A stretch of 64,000 bases of DNA, taken from positions 1 through 64,000 of the forward strand of contig CAUSKK010000007.1 of assembly GCA_963532425.1 (NCBI GenBank). The letters run 5' to 3'. The position numbers and the translations under genes are program-made. Source of the DNA: CAUSKK01 sp963532425 (GTDB lineage: Bacteria > Pseudomonadota > Gammaproteobacteria > Cardiobacteriales > Cardiobacteriaceae). This document shows positions 24,729-33,568 of this stretch, one piece after another; the first letter of the stretch is position 1; each line of letters begins with the position of its first letter. A model generated the notes under the pieces. That model did no database searches and was not told where the DNA came from. It worked only from the letters and a program-made list of their open reading frames with translations.

Positions 24729-26684
24729 ATGTTTAACTGTAAAACTTTGGGAAAGAGTCCGGCTCTTTTCTATGGCCTGAGTTTGCTCCTGCTGCTGCTG
24801 CTCTACGGCAAAAGCATCGGCTATGACTATGTCTGGGACGACCTCTATCTCATCAAGGAGGACCCCTATCTGTTTCAGAAGGAGGTGAGCTGGGACCTGA
24901 TTACCCGGCCGGTTTTCGCCACCACCAGCTACTTCCGCCCGCTGGCCTTTGTGAGCTGGTGGCTGGAGGTGCGACTGTGGGGGGAATTGAGCCCCCAGCT
25001 GAGCCACGCCGTCAATGTGCTGGTCTTCTACGGCACCGTGCTGCTGGTGTTCCAGCTGACGAAGCGCTTCCTCCAGCTCAACCACTACGGCGACCGGGCC
25101 CGGCCACTGGCCACCGTGGCCACTCTTATCTATCTGGCCCACCCGGCCAACGTGGAAACGGTGGTATGGCTGTCCGGGCGCTTTGACCTCTTCGCCACCT
25201 TCTTCACCCTGGCGGCCGTGCTGGTCTTCCTCAGTGTGAAACGGCCCCTGCTAGGAGCCCTGCTGATTCTGCCCTGTGCCGTCGGCGCCCTGGGTTCCAA
25301 GGAAACCGGCATTCTGCTGCTGCCCCTGCTCCTCCTGCTCGCCCTCTACCAGCAGCAGGACGGCCAAAAAAGCTGGGGCTCGGCCCTGCGCGACAGCTGG
25401 CGGGCCCACCGCTGGCTGTTCCTGGCGCTGCTGCTACTGGACGGCCTCTATTTCGCCTTCAAAGCCCGCCACACCGTCGGCGTCTACCATCGCTATTTCG
25501 ACTGGGACTATTTCCACCGCTTTTATTTCACCGACCAGGTGCCGGTGCTGGCGCTGAAGGAGTATGTGGTTTACACCCTCTTCCCCTTCGGCAACCAGGG
25601 CTACTACAACCCCATCGAATACATCAGCCGCGACCCGCTGAACCGGGTGATTTCCTGGCTGGTGGTGCTGGCCCTGCTGGGCCTGCTGTTCTGGCTCTGG
25701 CGCCGGAAAAATCGGCTGCTGCTGCTGTTTCTGGCCTTTTTCCTTGGCATCAGCCTGGTCATCCACCTGATTCCCATCAATACCCTGGGCAATCTGCGCC
25801 AGAACCGCTTCCTTTTCATTGCCCTGCCCTTTGCCACCGTGCTGCTGGCCCTGGCCCTGGGCTGGGCGACACGGCACTACGACCAGTTCAAACAGATTCC
25901 CCGGTGGCAGCCGCTGGCCCTCTTCGGCTACGGCACGGCCCTGGCGGTGGTGTGCAGCGTCAGCATCGGCCACTGGAAGAACGAGGACATTTTCTGGGAC
26001 AGCACCAACCGTCTCTATCAGGAGTACAGCGACGGCCAACGGCTGCCCCTGGCTGGTTTTAACCGGCTCATGCAGGACCCGAAGGTCAAGCCGGAAACCA
26101 TTCGCGAACTGATGCTACGGGAAACCAACCACATGCGCGCCCTGGGCCTGCCGCTGGAACTGAACAAATACACCCTCTACGCCCAATACTTCATCCGCCA
26201 CCACCGCAGCGAGGAGGGCTTGCAGATGCTGGAAGCCTATCTGGCCGACTATGAGCAGAACGAGGGTAAAAACGTCTCGGCGAAACAGCGGGCCGAGGAT
26301 TTGGCCAAGGTCTATTTTGTCTACATTGAGGGGCTGATGTACGTTCGCCACGATTTCCTCCAGGCCGAAAACTACATCAAGCGCCTACAGGAGCTGCAAC
26401 CGGACCTCTACCAGGACAGCCACCGCATGAACAAAATGGACGCCCTGCGGATGAAAATTGTCAATGAGATGCTATTGAACCGGGCGGCCGAGCTCAAGGA
26501 CGACTGGCAGCGACTCAGCCACTACCGTCAGCTGCCCCACAGTCTGCAGGCGCCGCTGGTGGTGGTGCGCCGGGAAATTCCCGCCTCCCTGCGTGAGCTC
26601 TGCCCCTACGTGCCAGCGCCGGTGCCGGCCTGCGCCCCCGATTTCAAGCTGAAAGCCTATACCGAGAAATTACTCCATGAATAA
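24729..26684 (+). CDS. GT-C fold membrane glycosyltransferase, second paralogue
   Basis: Tandem paralogue of the preceding gene (651 residues). The same elements appear in order: YDYVWDDLYL with D37-D38, YFRPLAFVSWWLEVRLWGELSP, HPANVETVVWLSGRFDLF, LGSKETGILLLPLLLLLALYQQQDGQ, LALKEYVVYTLFPFGNQG, and a soluble C-terminus ending ACAPDFKLKAYTEKL. The matching C-terminal ACAPDF motif shows both arose by duplication. An ATG at 24729 follows AAGGATTAAG. It overlaps the DPPR synthase gene by 8 bases. The two copies may act on different acceptors or successive residues; that is inference. Confidence 0.75.
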   Translation: MFNCKTLGKSPALFYGLSLLLLLLLYGKSIGYDYVWDDLYLIKEDPYLFQKEVSWDLITRPVFATTSYFRPLAFVSWWLEVRLWGELSPQLSHAVNVLVFYGTVLLVFQLTKRFLQLNHYGDRARPLATVATLIYLAHPANVETVVWLSGRFDLFATFFTLAAVLVFLSVKRPLLGALLILPCAVGALGSKETGILLLPLLLLLALYQQQDGQKSWGSALRDSWRAHRWLFLALLLLDGLYFAFKARHTVGVYHRYFDWDYFHRFYFTDQVPVLALKEYVVYTLFPFGNQGYYNPIEYISRDPLNRVISWLVVLALLGLLFWLWRRKNRLLLLFLAFFLGISLVIHLIPINTLGNLRQNRFLFIALPFATVLLALALGWATRHYDQFKQIPRWQPLALFGYGTALAVVCSVSIGHWKNEDIFWDSTNRLYQEYSDGQRLPLAGFNRLMQDPKVKPETIRELMLRETNHMRALGLPLELNKYTLYAQYFIRHHRSEEGLQMLEAYLADYEQNEGKNVSAKQRAEDLAKVYFVYIEGLMYVRHDFLQAENYIKRLQELQPDLYQDSHRMNKMDALRMKIVNEMLLNRAAELKDDWQRLSHYRQLPHSLQAPLVVVRREIPASLRELCPYVPAPVPACAPDFKLKAYTEKLLHE

Positions 26685-27582
26685 ACATCTTCTGAAACTG
26701 CTGCGCCCGCACCAGTACGTTAAAAATAGCTTTGTCTTTCTGGGCTTTATCTTTGCCCACCAGTGGCAATGGCCCACCATTCTGCAGTCGCTCTATGTGT
26801 TCTGCGCCTTTTCGGCCGTGGCCAGCTGCGTCTATATCCTCAACGACCTGCTCGACATCGAGGCCGACCGCCGCCACCCGACCAAACGCAACCGGCCGCT
26901 GGCCTCGGGCAAGGTCAGCGTGCGTAGTGCCATCACCACCGTGGCCGTGCTACTCGGCCTGACCTTCGGCCTGCTGGCCTACCACCAGTATTGGACGGTG
27001 CTGTTCATACTGCTGACCTACATCCTGCTCAACATCGCCTACTCCTTCCATCTGAAGCATGTGGTGCTGCTGGACGTGTTCATCATCGCCGCCGGCTTTA
27101 TCCTGCGTATCCTCGCCGGCACCATCGGCCTGCTGATTAAGCCCTCGGCCTGGCTGCTGCTCTGCAGTCTGATGCTGACCCTCTTCCTCGGTTTCTGTAA
27201 GCGCTTCACCGAGCTGCAGCAGATTCTGGCCGACCAGGGCCAGCAGAACCAAACCCGCCGGGTGCTGGACGATTACAGCCTGGACCTGCTGAACAGCCTG
27301 ATTTCCATCAGTGCCGCCTGCGCCATCATGGCCTTTGCCATCTACACCGTGTCGCCGACCACCATTGCCCTGCACAATACCGAAAACCTGATTTACACCC
27401 TGCCGCTGGTCATCTACGGCGTCTACCGCTATCTCTACCTGACCAAACAGCGGGCCAAGGGCACAGACACGGCCAAGGACATTTTCACCGACCGCCACCT
27501 GCTCATCACCGCCGTGCTCTGGATTAGTCTCACCACCGCCCTGCTGCGCTGGGGCAGTGCCTTTTCCGGAGTAACCCTGTGA
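26677..27582 (+). CDS. Decaprenyl-phosphate phosphoribosyltransferase (DPPR synthase), UbiA family
   Basis: Expected to transfer 5-phosphoribose from PRPP to polyprenyl phosphate, the first lipid-linked step toward DPR/DPA (mycobacterial counterpart Rv3806c). It has 301 residues with about 9 helices. The first Asp-rich motif NDLLDIEADRRHPTKRNRP (56-74) is the form typical of this UbiA branch, and the second is near CKRFTELQQILAD. It sits upstream of DprE1/DprE2 genes, which makes the assignment much stronger than the UbiA fold alone. Overlaps both neighbours. Confidence 0.85.
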   Translation: MNKHLLKLLRPHQYVKNSFVFLGFIFAHQWQWPTILQSLYVFCAFSAVASCVYILNDLLDIEADRRHPTKRNRPLASGKVSVRSAITTVAVLLGLTFGLLAYHQYWTVLFILLTYILLNIAYSFHLKHVVLLDVFIIAAGFILRILAGTIGLLIKPSAWLLLCSLMLTLFLGFCKRFTELQQILADQGQQNQTRRVLDDYSLDLLNSLISISAACAIMAFAIYTVSPTTIALHNTENLIYTLPLVIYGVYRYLYLTKQRAKGTDTAKDIFTDRHLLITAVLWISLTTALLRWGSAFSGVTL

Positions 27583-28490
27583 TTAGCAACTGGCAAATTC
27601 GCGCCGTCATCCTTTCCGTCCTGCTGACCATCGCCGCCTATGTGGGCATTTCCCTCTATGCGGGCTGGCGGGAAACGGTGGCCATCTTTTCGCAAATCGG
27701 CTGGCTGGGCCTGGCCATTGCCCTGGCCCTGTCCTTCCTGAATTACCTGCTGCGCTTTGTGCGCTGGGATATCTATTTGAAATATCTCCAGCATTCCATC
27801 AAGGCCTGGCCGAATTTCCTCATCTATGTGGCCGGCTTTGCCCTCACCACCACCCCGGCCAAGGCCGGCGAGGCCATTCGCAGCTATTACCTGACCAAAT
27901 ACCAGGTGCCGGTGAGCACCTCCCTGGCCGTGCTGGTCAGCGAGCGTATCTCCGATCTGGTGGCCATCGTGCTGCTGTCCTGCCTGGGCGTGTGGCAATA
28001 CGAGGTGGCGCGCATGCCCATTCTGCTGACGCTGATTTTCATCGGCCTCTTCGGCTATCTGGTGGTGCGGCCGCCGCAATTCATTCAAAACCACCCCCAC
28101 AAAATTGTCAGCAAGATTAATGAAATTATCGTTTGCTGCCGCCGCACCAATAATCTGCGCAATCTCATCATCACCAGCGTCATCAGCTTGTTTTCCTGGG
28201 GCGCCGAGGCGGTGGCCTTCTATTTCGTTTTGCACTGGCTGCACTGGGACATTTCCTTTAATACGGCCGTATTCATCTACGCCATTTCCATGCTGGCCGG
28301 CGCCATCAGCTTTCTGCCCGGCGGTCTCGGCGGCGCCGAGGCAGTGATGATTAGCCTGCTCCTGCTGAAGGGTTTGGATAAGCAGAGCGCCTTTGCCGTT
28401 AGCATTTTTATCCGTTTAACCACCCTGTGGTTTGCGGTACTCTTAGGATTTATGGCTTTATTTTCACTAATGCGAGACAAAAATGACTGA
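27579..28490 (+). CDS. Flippase-like membrane protein (LPG synthase TM / UPF0104 domain)
   Basis: 303 residues, about 8 membrane helices, starting with GTG at 27579 in a GTGA overlap with the DPPR synthase stop. The landmarks FALTTTPAKAGEAIRSYYLTKY and FLPGGLGGAEAVMISLLL are those of the LPG_synthase_TM (PF03706) family, but no catalytic domain is attached. Members beside glycan genes are often proposed to move lipid-linked sugars. Here it could flip polyprenyl-phosphoryl pentofuranose to the periplasmic face for the GT-C enzymes; this is inference from context. Confidence 0.72.
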   Translation: MISNWQIRAVILSVLLTIAAYVGISLYAGWRETVAIFSQIGWLGLAIALALSFLNYLLRFVRWDIYLKYLQHSIKAWPNFLIYVAGFALTTTPAKAGEAIRSYYLTKYQVPVSTSLAVLVSERISDLVAIVLLSCLGVWQYEVARMPILLTLIFIGLFGYLVVRPPQFIQNHPHKIVSKINEIIVCCRRTNNLRNLIITSVISLFSWGAEAVAFYFVLHWLHWDISFNTAVFIYAISMLAGAISFLPGGLGGAEAVMISLLLLKGLDKQSAFAVSIFIRLTTLWFAVLLGFMALFSLMRDKND

Positions 28491-29769
28491 CTATCTCCCC
28501 TGGAACCGCCTGCCCAAGGTCAAGGCCCGCCAGTATGAACATCTCATCGACTACAACCTGAGCGCTTCGGCGCCCAAGCCCTTCCTGGTCTACGGCAACG
28601 GCCGCAGCTACAGCGATGTGTGCCTGAACGGCAACGGTACCCTTTTCCTCGCCCGGGGCCTCGATAATTTCTGCCAGTTCGACGCCAAAAACGGCATTTT
28701 GCGCGCCCAGGCCGGGGTATTGCTCTCGGAAATCCTCGATTTAATCGTGCCCCAGGGCTGGTTCCTACCGGAAACGCCGGGCACCTCCTTCGTTACCCTG
28801 GCCGGCGCCGTCGCCAACGACGTGCACGGCAAGGGCCACCACAAGGTCGGCAGCTTCGGCAACAGCGTGCGCTCGCTGCTGCTGGTGCGTTCCAACGGCG
28901 AACGGCTGAACTGCAGCCCGACGGAAAACGAAGCGCTGTTCCGGGCCACCATTGGTGGCTTGGGGCTGACCGGTTTTATTGCCGAGGTGGAAATTCAGCT
29001 GCAGAAGATTTCCAACCCCTTCGTCATCTGTGAAAACCACGAATTCGCTAGCCTGGAAGAGTACTGGCAGCTGAACGAGCGCCTGAAGCCGGAATGGCCC
29101 TACTCCGTGTCCTGGATTGACTGCATCTCCAAAAACACCCGGGGCGTGTTCATGGTTGGCCGCCATGCCCCGGCCAACACCGAGGGCAAGCGCTACAAGC
29201 CGCTACCGCTGACCGTGCCGTTCCAGATGCCCTTCTCCCTGGTCAATGGCCTGTCCATTCGCCTGGTGAACGCCTTCTACTACCGCATGAACAGGGGCAA
29301 GGGCTCCTTCGTCAGCCACTACAAACCCTTCTTCTACCCGCTGGATTCCATCACCGAATGGAACCGCATCTACGGCGCCAAGGGCTTCTACCAGTACCAG
29401 TGCGTCATTCCGCCCAGCGAGGAGCGCGAGGGCATCAAGGCCGTCTTCGCCGAAATCCGCCGCGCCGGCCAGGGCTCCTTCCTCGGCGTGCTGAAAACCT
29501 TCGGCGACATTCCATCGCTGGGCCTGCTGAGCTTCCCGCGCCCGGGCACTACCCTGGCCCTGGACTTCCCGAACCGCAACAAGAAAACCCTGGATTTGTT
29601 CACCCGCCTCGACCACATCGTCCGCGAGGCCGGCGGTGCCCTCTACCCGGCCAAGGACGCCCGCATGCCCCGGGAAATGTTCCAGTTCAGCTTCCCCCGG
29701 CTGGATGAGTTCGTGAAACACATTGACCCCGGTTTTTCCTCCCACTTCATCGAGAGAATGAAAAAATGA
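28483..29769 (+). CDS. dprE1: Decaprenylphosphoryl-beta-D-ribose 2'-oxidase (DprE1)
   Basis: FAD-dependent oxidase that turns DPR into the 2-keto intermediate DPX, the first half of epimerisation to DPA. It has 428 residues with the FAD-binding_4 fold: GNGRSYSD, ETPGTSFVTLAGAVAND, then DVHGKGHH (112-120; His of FAD attachment/active site in mycobacteria). The C-terminal substrate part includes LVNAFYYR, WNRIYGAKGFYQYQ, YPAKDAR (K391) and LALDFP. The position equal to mycobacterial Cys387, the benzothiazinone target, is Ala359. It overlaps its upstream neighbour by 8 bases and dprE2 by 4. Confidence 0.9.
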   Translation: MTDYLPWNRLPKVKARQYEHLIDYNLSASAPKPFLVYGNGRSYSDVCLNGNGTLFLARGLDNFCQFDAKNGILRAQAGVLLSEILDLIVPQGWFLPETPGTSFVTLAGAVANDVHGKGHHKVGSFGNSVRSLLLVRSNGERLNCSPTENEALFRATIGGLGLTGFIAEVEIQLQKISNPFVICENHEFASLEEYWQLNERLKPEWPYSVSWIDCISKNTRGVFMVGRHAPANTEGKRYKPLPLTVPFQMPFSLVNGLSIRLVNAFYYRMNRGKGSFVSHYKPFFYPLDSITEWNRIYGAKGFYQYQCVIPPSEEREGIKAVFAEIRRAGQGSFLGVLKTFGDIPSLGLLSFPRPGTTLALDFPNRNKKTLDLFTRLDHIVREAGGALYPAKDARMPREMFQFSFPRLDEFVKHIDPGFSSHFIERMKK

Positions 29770-30521
29770 ATAGCCTGAATAAAGTGGTCATCTTCGGCGC
29801 CACCTCGGACATTGCCATCGCCACCGCCCGCCAGCTCATCGGCCGGGGCTCGTCGGTCTACTGCGTCGCGCGCAACCCGGAGCGGCTGAATCACCTGCTC
29901 AACGATTTGCGCGTGCGTGCCACCGCCGAACAGGTCATCGCCGGCGAAGTGGCCGATTTGGCCGATTTCAACCAGCACGAGAAAATCTGGCAGAACGCCA
30001 AACAGGCCCTGCTCGGCGTCGATGCGGTGCTGTTTGCCCAGGGCGTCATGCACCGGCAGGCCGACTGTGAAAAATCGGTCAAGCTGACTATCAACACCGT
30101 CATCGTCAATGCGGTCAGCATCATGAGCCTGCTCACCCCCATCGCCAACGATTTTGCCGCCCAGAAACGCGGTGTGATTGCCGTCATCGGCAGTCCGGCC
30201 GGCGACCGGGGCCGCCAGAGCAACTATGTCTACGGTTCGGCCAAGGGCATGCTGCACGTCTTCCTGCAGGGCCTGCGCAACCGGCTGCACAAAAGCGGCG
30301 TGGCAGTGGTTACCATCAAGCCCGGCTTCACCCGCACCAAGATGACCGAGGGCATGAAGCGCTCCGGCTTCCTCTGGGCCAACCCGGACGAAATCGCGCG
30401 CGGCATTATCCAGGCCATGCTGAAGGGGAAAAACGAGGTCTATCTCAAGGGCATCTGGCGCTACATCATGTTCATCATCCGCGCCATTCCCGAAGGGATT
30501 TTCAAGCGGCTGAAACTATGA
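29766..30521 (+). CDS. dprE2: Decaprenylphosphoryl-2-keto-ribose reductase (DprE2), SDR family
   Basis: NADH-dependent reductase that completes DPX to DPA. It has 251 residues with a Rossmann start VVIFGATSDIAIATA (cofactor loop at 11-17), the catalytic Y156xxxK160 in YVYGSAKGM, and IKPGFTRTKMTEGM. The GATSDIA form of the glycine loop is that of DprE2/Rv3791-like SDRs. The C-terminus has a hydrophobic, basic tail (WRYIMFIIRAIPEGIFKRLKL-like) that may hold it to the membrane. ATGA overlaps on both sides. Confidence 0.88.
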   Translation: MNSLNKVVIFGATSDIAIATARQLIGRGSSVYCVARNPERLNHLLNDLRVRATAEQVIAGEVADLADFNQHEKIWQNAKQALLGVDAVLFAQGVMHRQADCEKSVKLTINTVIVNAVSIMSLLTPIANDFAAQKRGVIAVIGSPAGDRGRQSNYVYGSAKGMLHVFLQGLRNRLHKSGVAVVTIKPGFTRTKMTEGMKRSGFLWANPDEIARGIIQAMLKGKNEVYLKGIWRYIMFIIRAIPEGIFKRLKL

Positions 30522-31147
30522 GCCAGCCGGAGCAGGCGGCGCCGTCCTACGCCTTTTTTGACTTCGACGGCACCATCACCTGGGGGGATAGTTTTATCCC
30601 CTTTTTGCGTTATCACCTCGGCACCGGCCCCTTTCTCTGGCACCTGCTAAGGCTGGCGCCGGTGTTCATCGGCTACGGCCTCAAACTGATTCCCAACGAC
30701 CGGGCCAAGGAGAAGGTGCTTCTCGCCACCATCGCCGGCCGCACGCCCCGGGAGCTGCAGGAGGCCGCCCGGGCCTACTGGCCCCGCCTGGAAAAGGCCC
30801 TGCTGCCGGCCGGGCTGGAAAAGCTGCGCGAACAGCAGGCCGCCGGCCGCCGCTGTGTGCTGGTCAGTGCGTCGCCGGAGCTGTTTCTGCGCCCCTGGGC
30901 CGAGGCCCTCGGTTTCAGCCACGTCATCGCCACCCAGCTGGAGGAGGCCGACGGCCGCTGCACCGGCCGCCTGGGCAGTGCCAACTGCTACGGGGCGGAG
31001 AAGGTGCGCCGCATCGAGGCCCAGCTCGGCCCCGGGGCCTGGACGGACAGCTGGGCCTTTGGCGACAGCCGCGCCGACCTGCCGATGCTGCGCGCCAGCG
31101 GCCGGGGTTTCCTGCGCCGGGGCGAACACTTCGACCCGGTTAGCTAG
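30518..31147 (+). CDS. HAD-IB family phosphatase, probable DPPR 5'-phosphatase
   Basis: SerB-like HAD-IB hydrolase, 209 residues. Motif I is FFDFDGTIT with D15/D17. Motif II is LVSASPELF, and motifs III/IV are the Lys in GAEKVRRIE and FGDSRADLPML. It ends the operon and overlaps dprE2 (ATGA). DPPR must lose its 5-phosphate before DprE1 acts. Mycobacteria are thought to use a PAP2-type enzyme (Rv3807c), and this HAD enzyme is the natural candidate for that step here. Substrate is inferred from context only. Confidence 0.78.
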   Translation: MSQPEQAAPSYAFFDFDGTITWGDSFIPFLRYHLGTGPFLWHLLRLAPVFIGYGLKLIPNDRAKEKVLLATIAGRTPRELQEAARAYWPRLEKALLPAGLEKLREQQAAGRRCVLVSASPELFLRPWAEALGFSHVIATQLEEADGRCTGRLGSANCYGAEKVRRIEAQLGPGAWTDSWAFGDSRADLPMLRASGRGFLRRGEHFDPVS

Positions 31148-31165
31148 GCCGGCGCCCACCCTGCC

Positions 31166-31197
31166 GAAGCGCTTCCCCCGGGGAGCGCTTTTTTTAT
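31166..31197 (+). terminator. Terminator of the dprE operon using the palindrome
   Basis: An exact GAAGCGCTTC (31166-31175) followed by CCCCGGGGAGCGCT forms the stem AGCGCTTCCCC/GGGGAGCGCT with TTTTTTT after it, 18 bases past the last stop codon. It is also the left edge of array 3. Confidence 0.87.
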
Positions 31198-31199
31198 GT

Positions 31200-33160
31200 C
31201 CGCCGCTGATTCCCGAAGCGCTTCGGTTTGACCCCAAGGGAAGCGCTTCGTTACCAGCAACAAGAACAAACCGAAGCACTCCCCTCTGGACTGGCGTTTC
31301 TCCGGTCGTTGGTTTGATTGGTGGGCCGAAGCGCTTCGTTGCCAGCGCTGGGATTTTTCCGCCCGGGCCCACGCTCCTGGCAAAGGGGAAGCGCTTCCCC
31401 GGTTTTTCATCTTCTCCGTCCCCCAAACGAAGCGCTTCGTTCAGGCCAGGCCGATTAAAACGGGAGCGCTTCGCTGGCCAAAGCTGGGAAAACATCAACC
31501 GGCCGGCGGGAAAAATGAAGCGCTTCAATCCGAAACCCAGAAAGAGGAAGCGCTTCCCTTCTCCCGCCCGCCCGGGCGTCCCAATCCTCCGAACGAGGGA
31601 AGCGCTTCGCTCTAGGAAGACTGGAAAAAGCCAGATAGTCGGCGGGATAACCGAAGCGCTTCAATCTGGAAAGCCGCCTCCCGCTGGAAGCTGACCAAGA
31701 AGAGGGAAGCGCTTCCTTCCTAGAGACCCAATAAACCGAAGCGCTTCGTTCTAAAAGCGAGAAGGGGAGCGCTTCCTTTCCAAGAAATAGAAATAGACCT
31801 GGGCGAAGCATTTCGGCCCGACGACCCCCTGTCAATCTTCACCGGTCGGCTGAAATGAAGCGCTCCCCTAGCGCCGGTTTTCATCATCACCGACCCCGGT
31901 CGCCTGGAAAGAAGCGCTTCCTTTATTTTACCCGCCAGTCGAAGGAGAGCGTTTCGGGCTGAAGATACCGAAGCGCTTCCTTTTGGGCCGCGACCGTTCG
32001 CCAATTCCCAAGCGCTTCGCCCCGGCCCTGGATAAAAGCCGAAGCGCTTCGCTCTGGAAACCTGCACCAGCCGGAAGCGCTTCGCTCCGGGGGCCGTTTT
32101 CTCCCTTTCGAGGTTTTCAGAACGAAGCGCTTCGATTTAGTCCTGTTCCAGGGTCGAAGCGCTTCGTTAAAACCATCTTTCCGACTGGAAGCGCTTCCCC
32201 GGCAGGGGGCTTTAATCCTGAAGCGCTTCGTTCCCAACGGCCACCTAAAACGAAGCGCTCCCTTAAAAAGACTACCACCGGTCGGGGGAATGCACTGGCC
32301 CAGGGCGAAGCGCTTCAATTTTGGAAATGCCGGGCTGGCCTATCGGCCTCCGGTCGGGAAGCGCTTCGTTCTGGGAAAACTGGAAAAAAGTAGCGGGGCC
32401 GGGGGAAGCGCTTTCTTTAGATTTAACTGTGCCGGCCGCCGCGCTGCGGCCGGAGGGTGCAGAAAGGTAGAAAACGACCTTCCGGGCCGAAGTGCTTCCC
32501 CCGGAGCAGATTGGGGAAGAGGGGAGCGCTTCAAAATGGCGAAACGCAGCGGGCGACAGAACGGGAAAATCCACGGCCCACTGGGTTGTGGAGGAAGCGC
32601 TTCCCGCCGCCGGGCCCATTCAGCGGGGCACAAAAAAAGCGCCCCGTCGAAACGAAGCGCTTCCCCTCTGTGGGCCGGTGATGGCCGTCGGTTCGGAAAA
32701 ATCCTTTGCCCCGACCGAAGCGCTTCGCCCCGGCCCGACTAAAAGGGCCGGAAAACCCCAGTCCCCAGCCGGAAGCGCTGGGCATTGCCGAACAGAACGA
32801 GGGAAGCGCTCCCCTTCTGGTTGCAGCCGGCGGGTCGGGCTACTGTTCGGCAACCCCGAAGCGCTTCGTGAGAAAAGGTCTGCCCGGGGGAAGCGCTTCG
32901 TTTGCAGTGGGCTCGGTTCAAGTAAAGGCCGAAGCGCCTCCTCCGGTCGGGTCGGCACTGATTAAAAGCGGCGGAAGGAACGAAGCGCTTCACCCCGGGA
33001 GCCGTTTTCTCCCTTTCGGGATTTTCAGAACGAAGCGCTCCCTCAAAAAGACCGCCACCGGCCGGGGGGAATGCACTGGCCCAGAACGAAGCGCTTCGGG
33101 CGGCGCGGCCCGACCATCGGGGGAAGCGCTTCATTTCCAGTCAGCCGGGGGAAGCGCTGC
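31200..33160. repeat. GAAGCGCTTC palindrome array 3 (largest)
   Basis: About 2 kb without a credible gene. By eye it holds about 30 exact GAAGCGCTTC copies plus at least a dozen one- or two-base variants, spaced irregularly by roughly 20-70 bases. Spacers are mostly different but some recur: 31521-31662 and 31738-31864 match array 1, and 32080-32320 is similar to 32990-33100 (GGGCCGTTTTCTCCCTTTCG and GAATGCACTGGCCCAG phrases). The open frames crossing it translate into monotonous KRF, EAL and SAS triplets and are not genes. Confidence 0.93.
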
Positions 33161-33168
33161 CCCGGCCC

Positions 33169-33198
33169 AAAAAAAAGAGACACCCCGGGGGGTGTCTC
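33169..33198 (-). terminator. Terminator of the lipoprotein gene
   Basis: On the minus strand a 10-bp stem GAGACACCCC/GGGGTGTCTC is followed by eight T, starting about 24 bases past the lipoprotein stop codon. No palindrome involved. Confidence 0.9.
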
Positions 33199-33221
33199 CG
33201 CAGTTTTGCCAAGACGGCGGC

Positions 33222-33539
33222 CTAGTGGGCGCTGGGTTTGGCGGCGGCCTCCTGGGCGGCGTTCTGTTGCAGCTGGTTGGCGATGGCCCGGCAGTTGAGC
33301 AGGGTTTGCTTCTCGCCCTGCTCCTTCACCATCACCTCGATGTCGTAGATGACCCGGTCGTGCAGCTGCTTAATTTCGGCGTCGGGCACCTTGCCCACCA
33401 GGCCGCGATTGTGCAGGTTGATGTAGTCCTGGCATTCCGGGCTGGCAATGACGGCCTCGGCCTTGCGTTTCAGCTCCTCGGGGCTGTCGGAACAGGCGGC
33501 CAGGGTCGCGGCCAGGGCCAGCAAAATCATCTTTTTCAT
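33222..33539 (-). CDS. Small lipoprotein, unknown function
   Basis: Not recognised. It has 105 residues starting MKKMILLALAATLAACSDS, with a lipobox LAAC and lipidated Cys16; Ser-Asp after the Cys could give an inner-membrane retention signal (Asp at +2 would; here it is at +3, so outer membrane is possible). The rest is helical and charged with two further cysteines (SPECQDYI and LLNCRAIA), perhaps a disulfide. A longer frame back to 33608 lacks a ribosome site. It lies 29 bases after fecE, and could be cotranscribed with the iron transporter. Confidence 0.68.
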   Translation of the reverse strand: MKKMILLALAATLAACSDSPEELKRKAEAVIASPECQDYINLHNRGLVGKVPDAEIKQLHDRVIYDIEVMVKEQGEKQTLLNCRAIANQLQQNAAQEAAAKPSAH

Positions 33540-33568
33540 AGGCTTATCCTTCGCAAAAAACGGCCATT

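Noticed and set aside
31200..33160. CRISPR array
   Set aside because: The repeated unit is only 10 bp, spacing is irregular, variants are frequent, spacers recur between distant arrays, and no cas genes are present.
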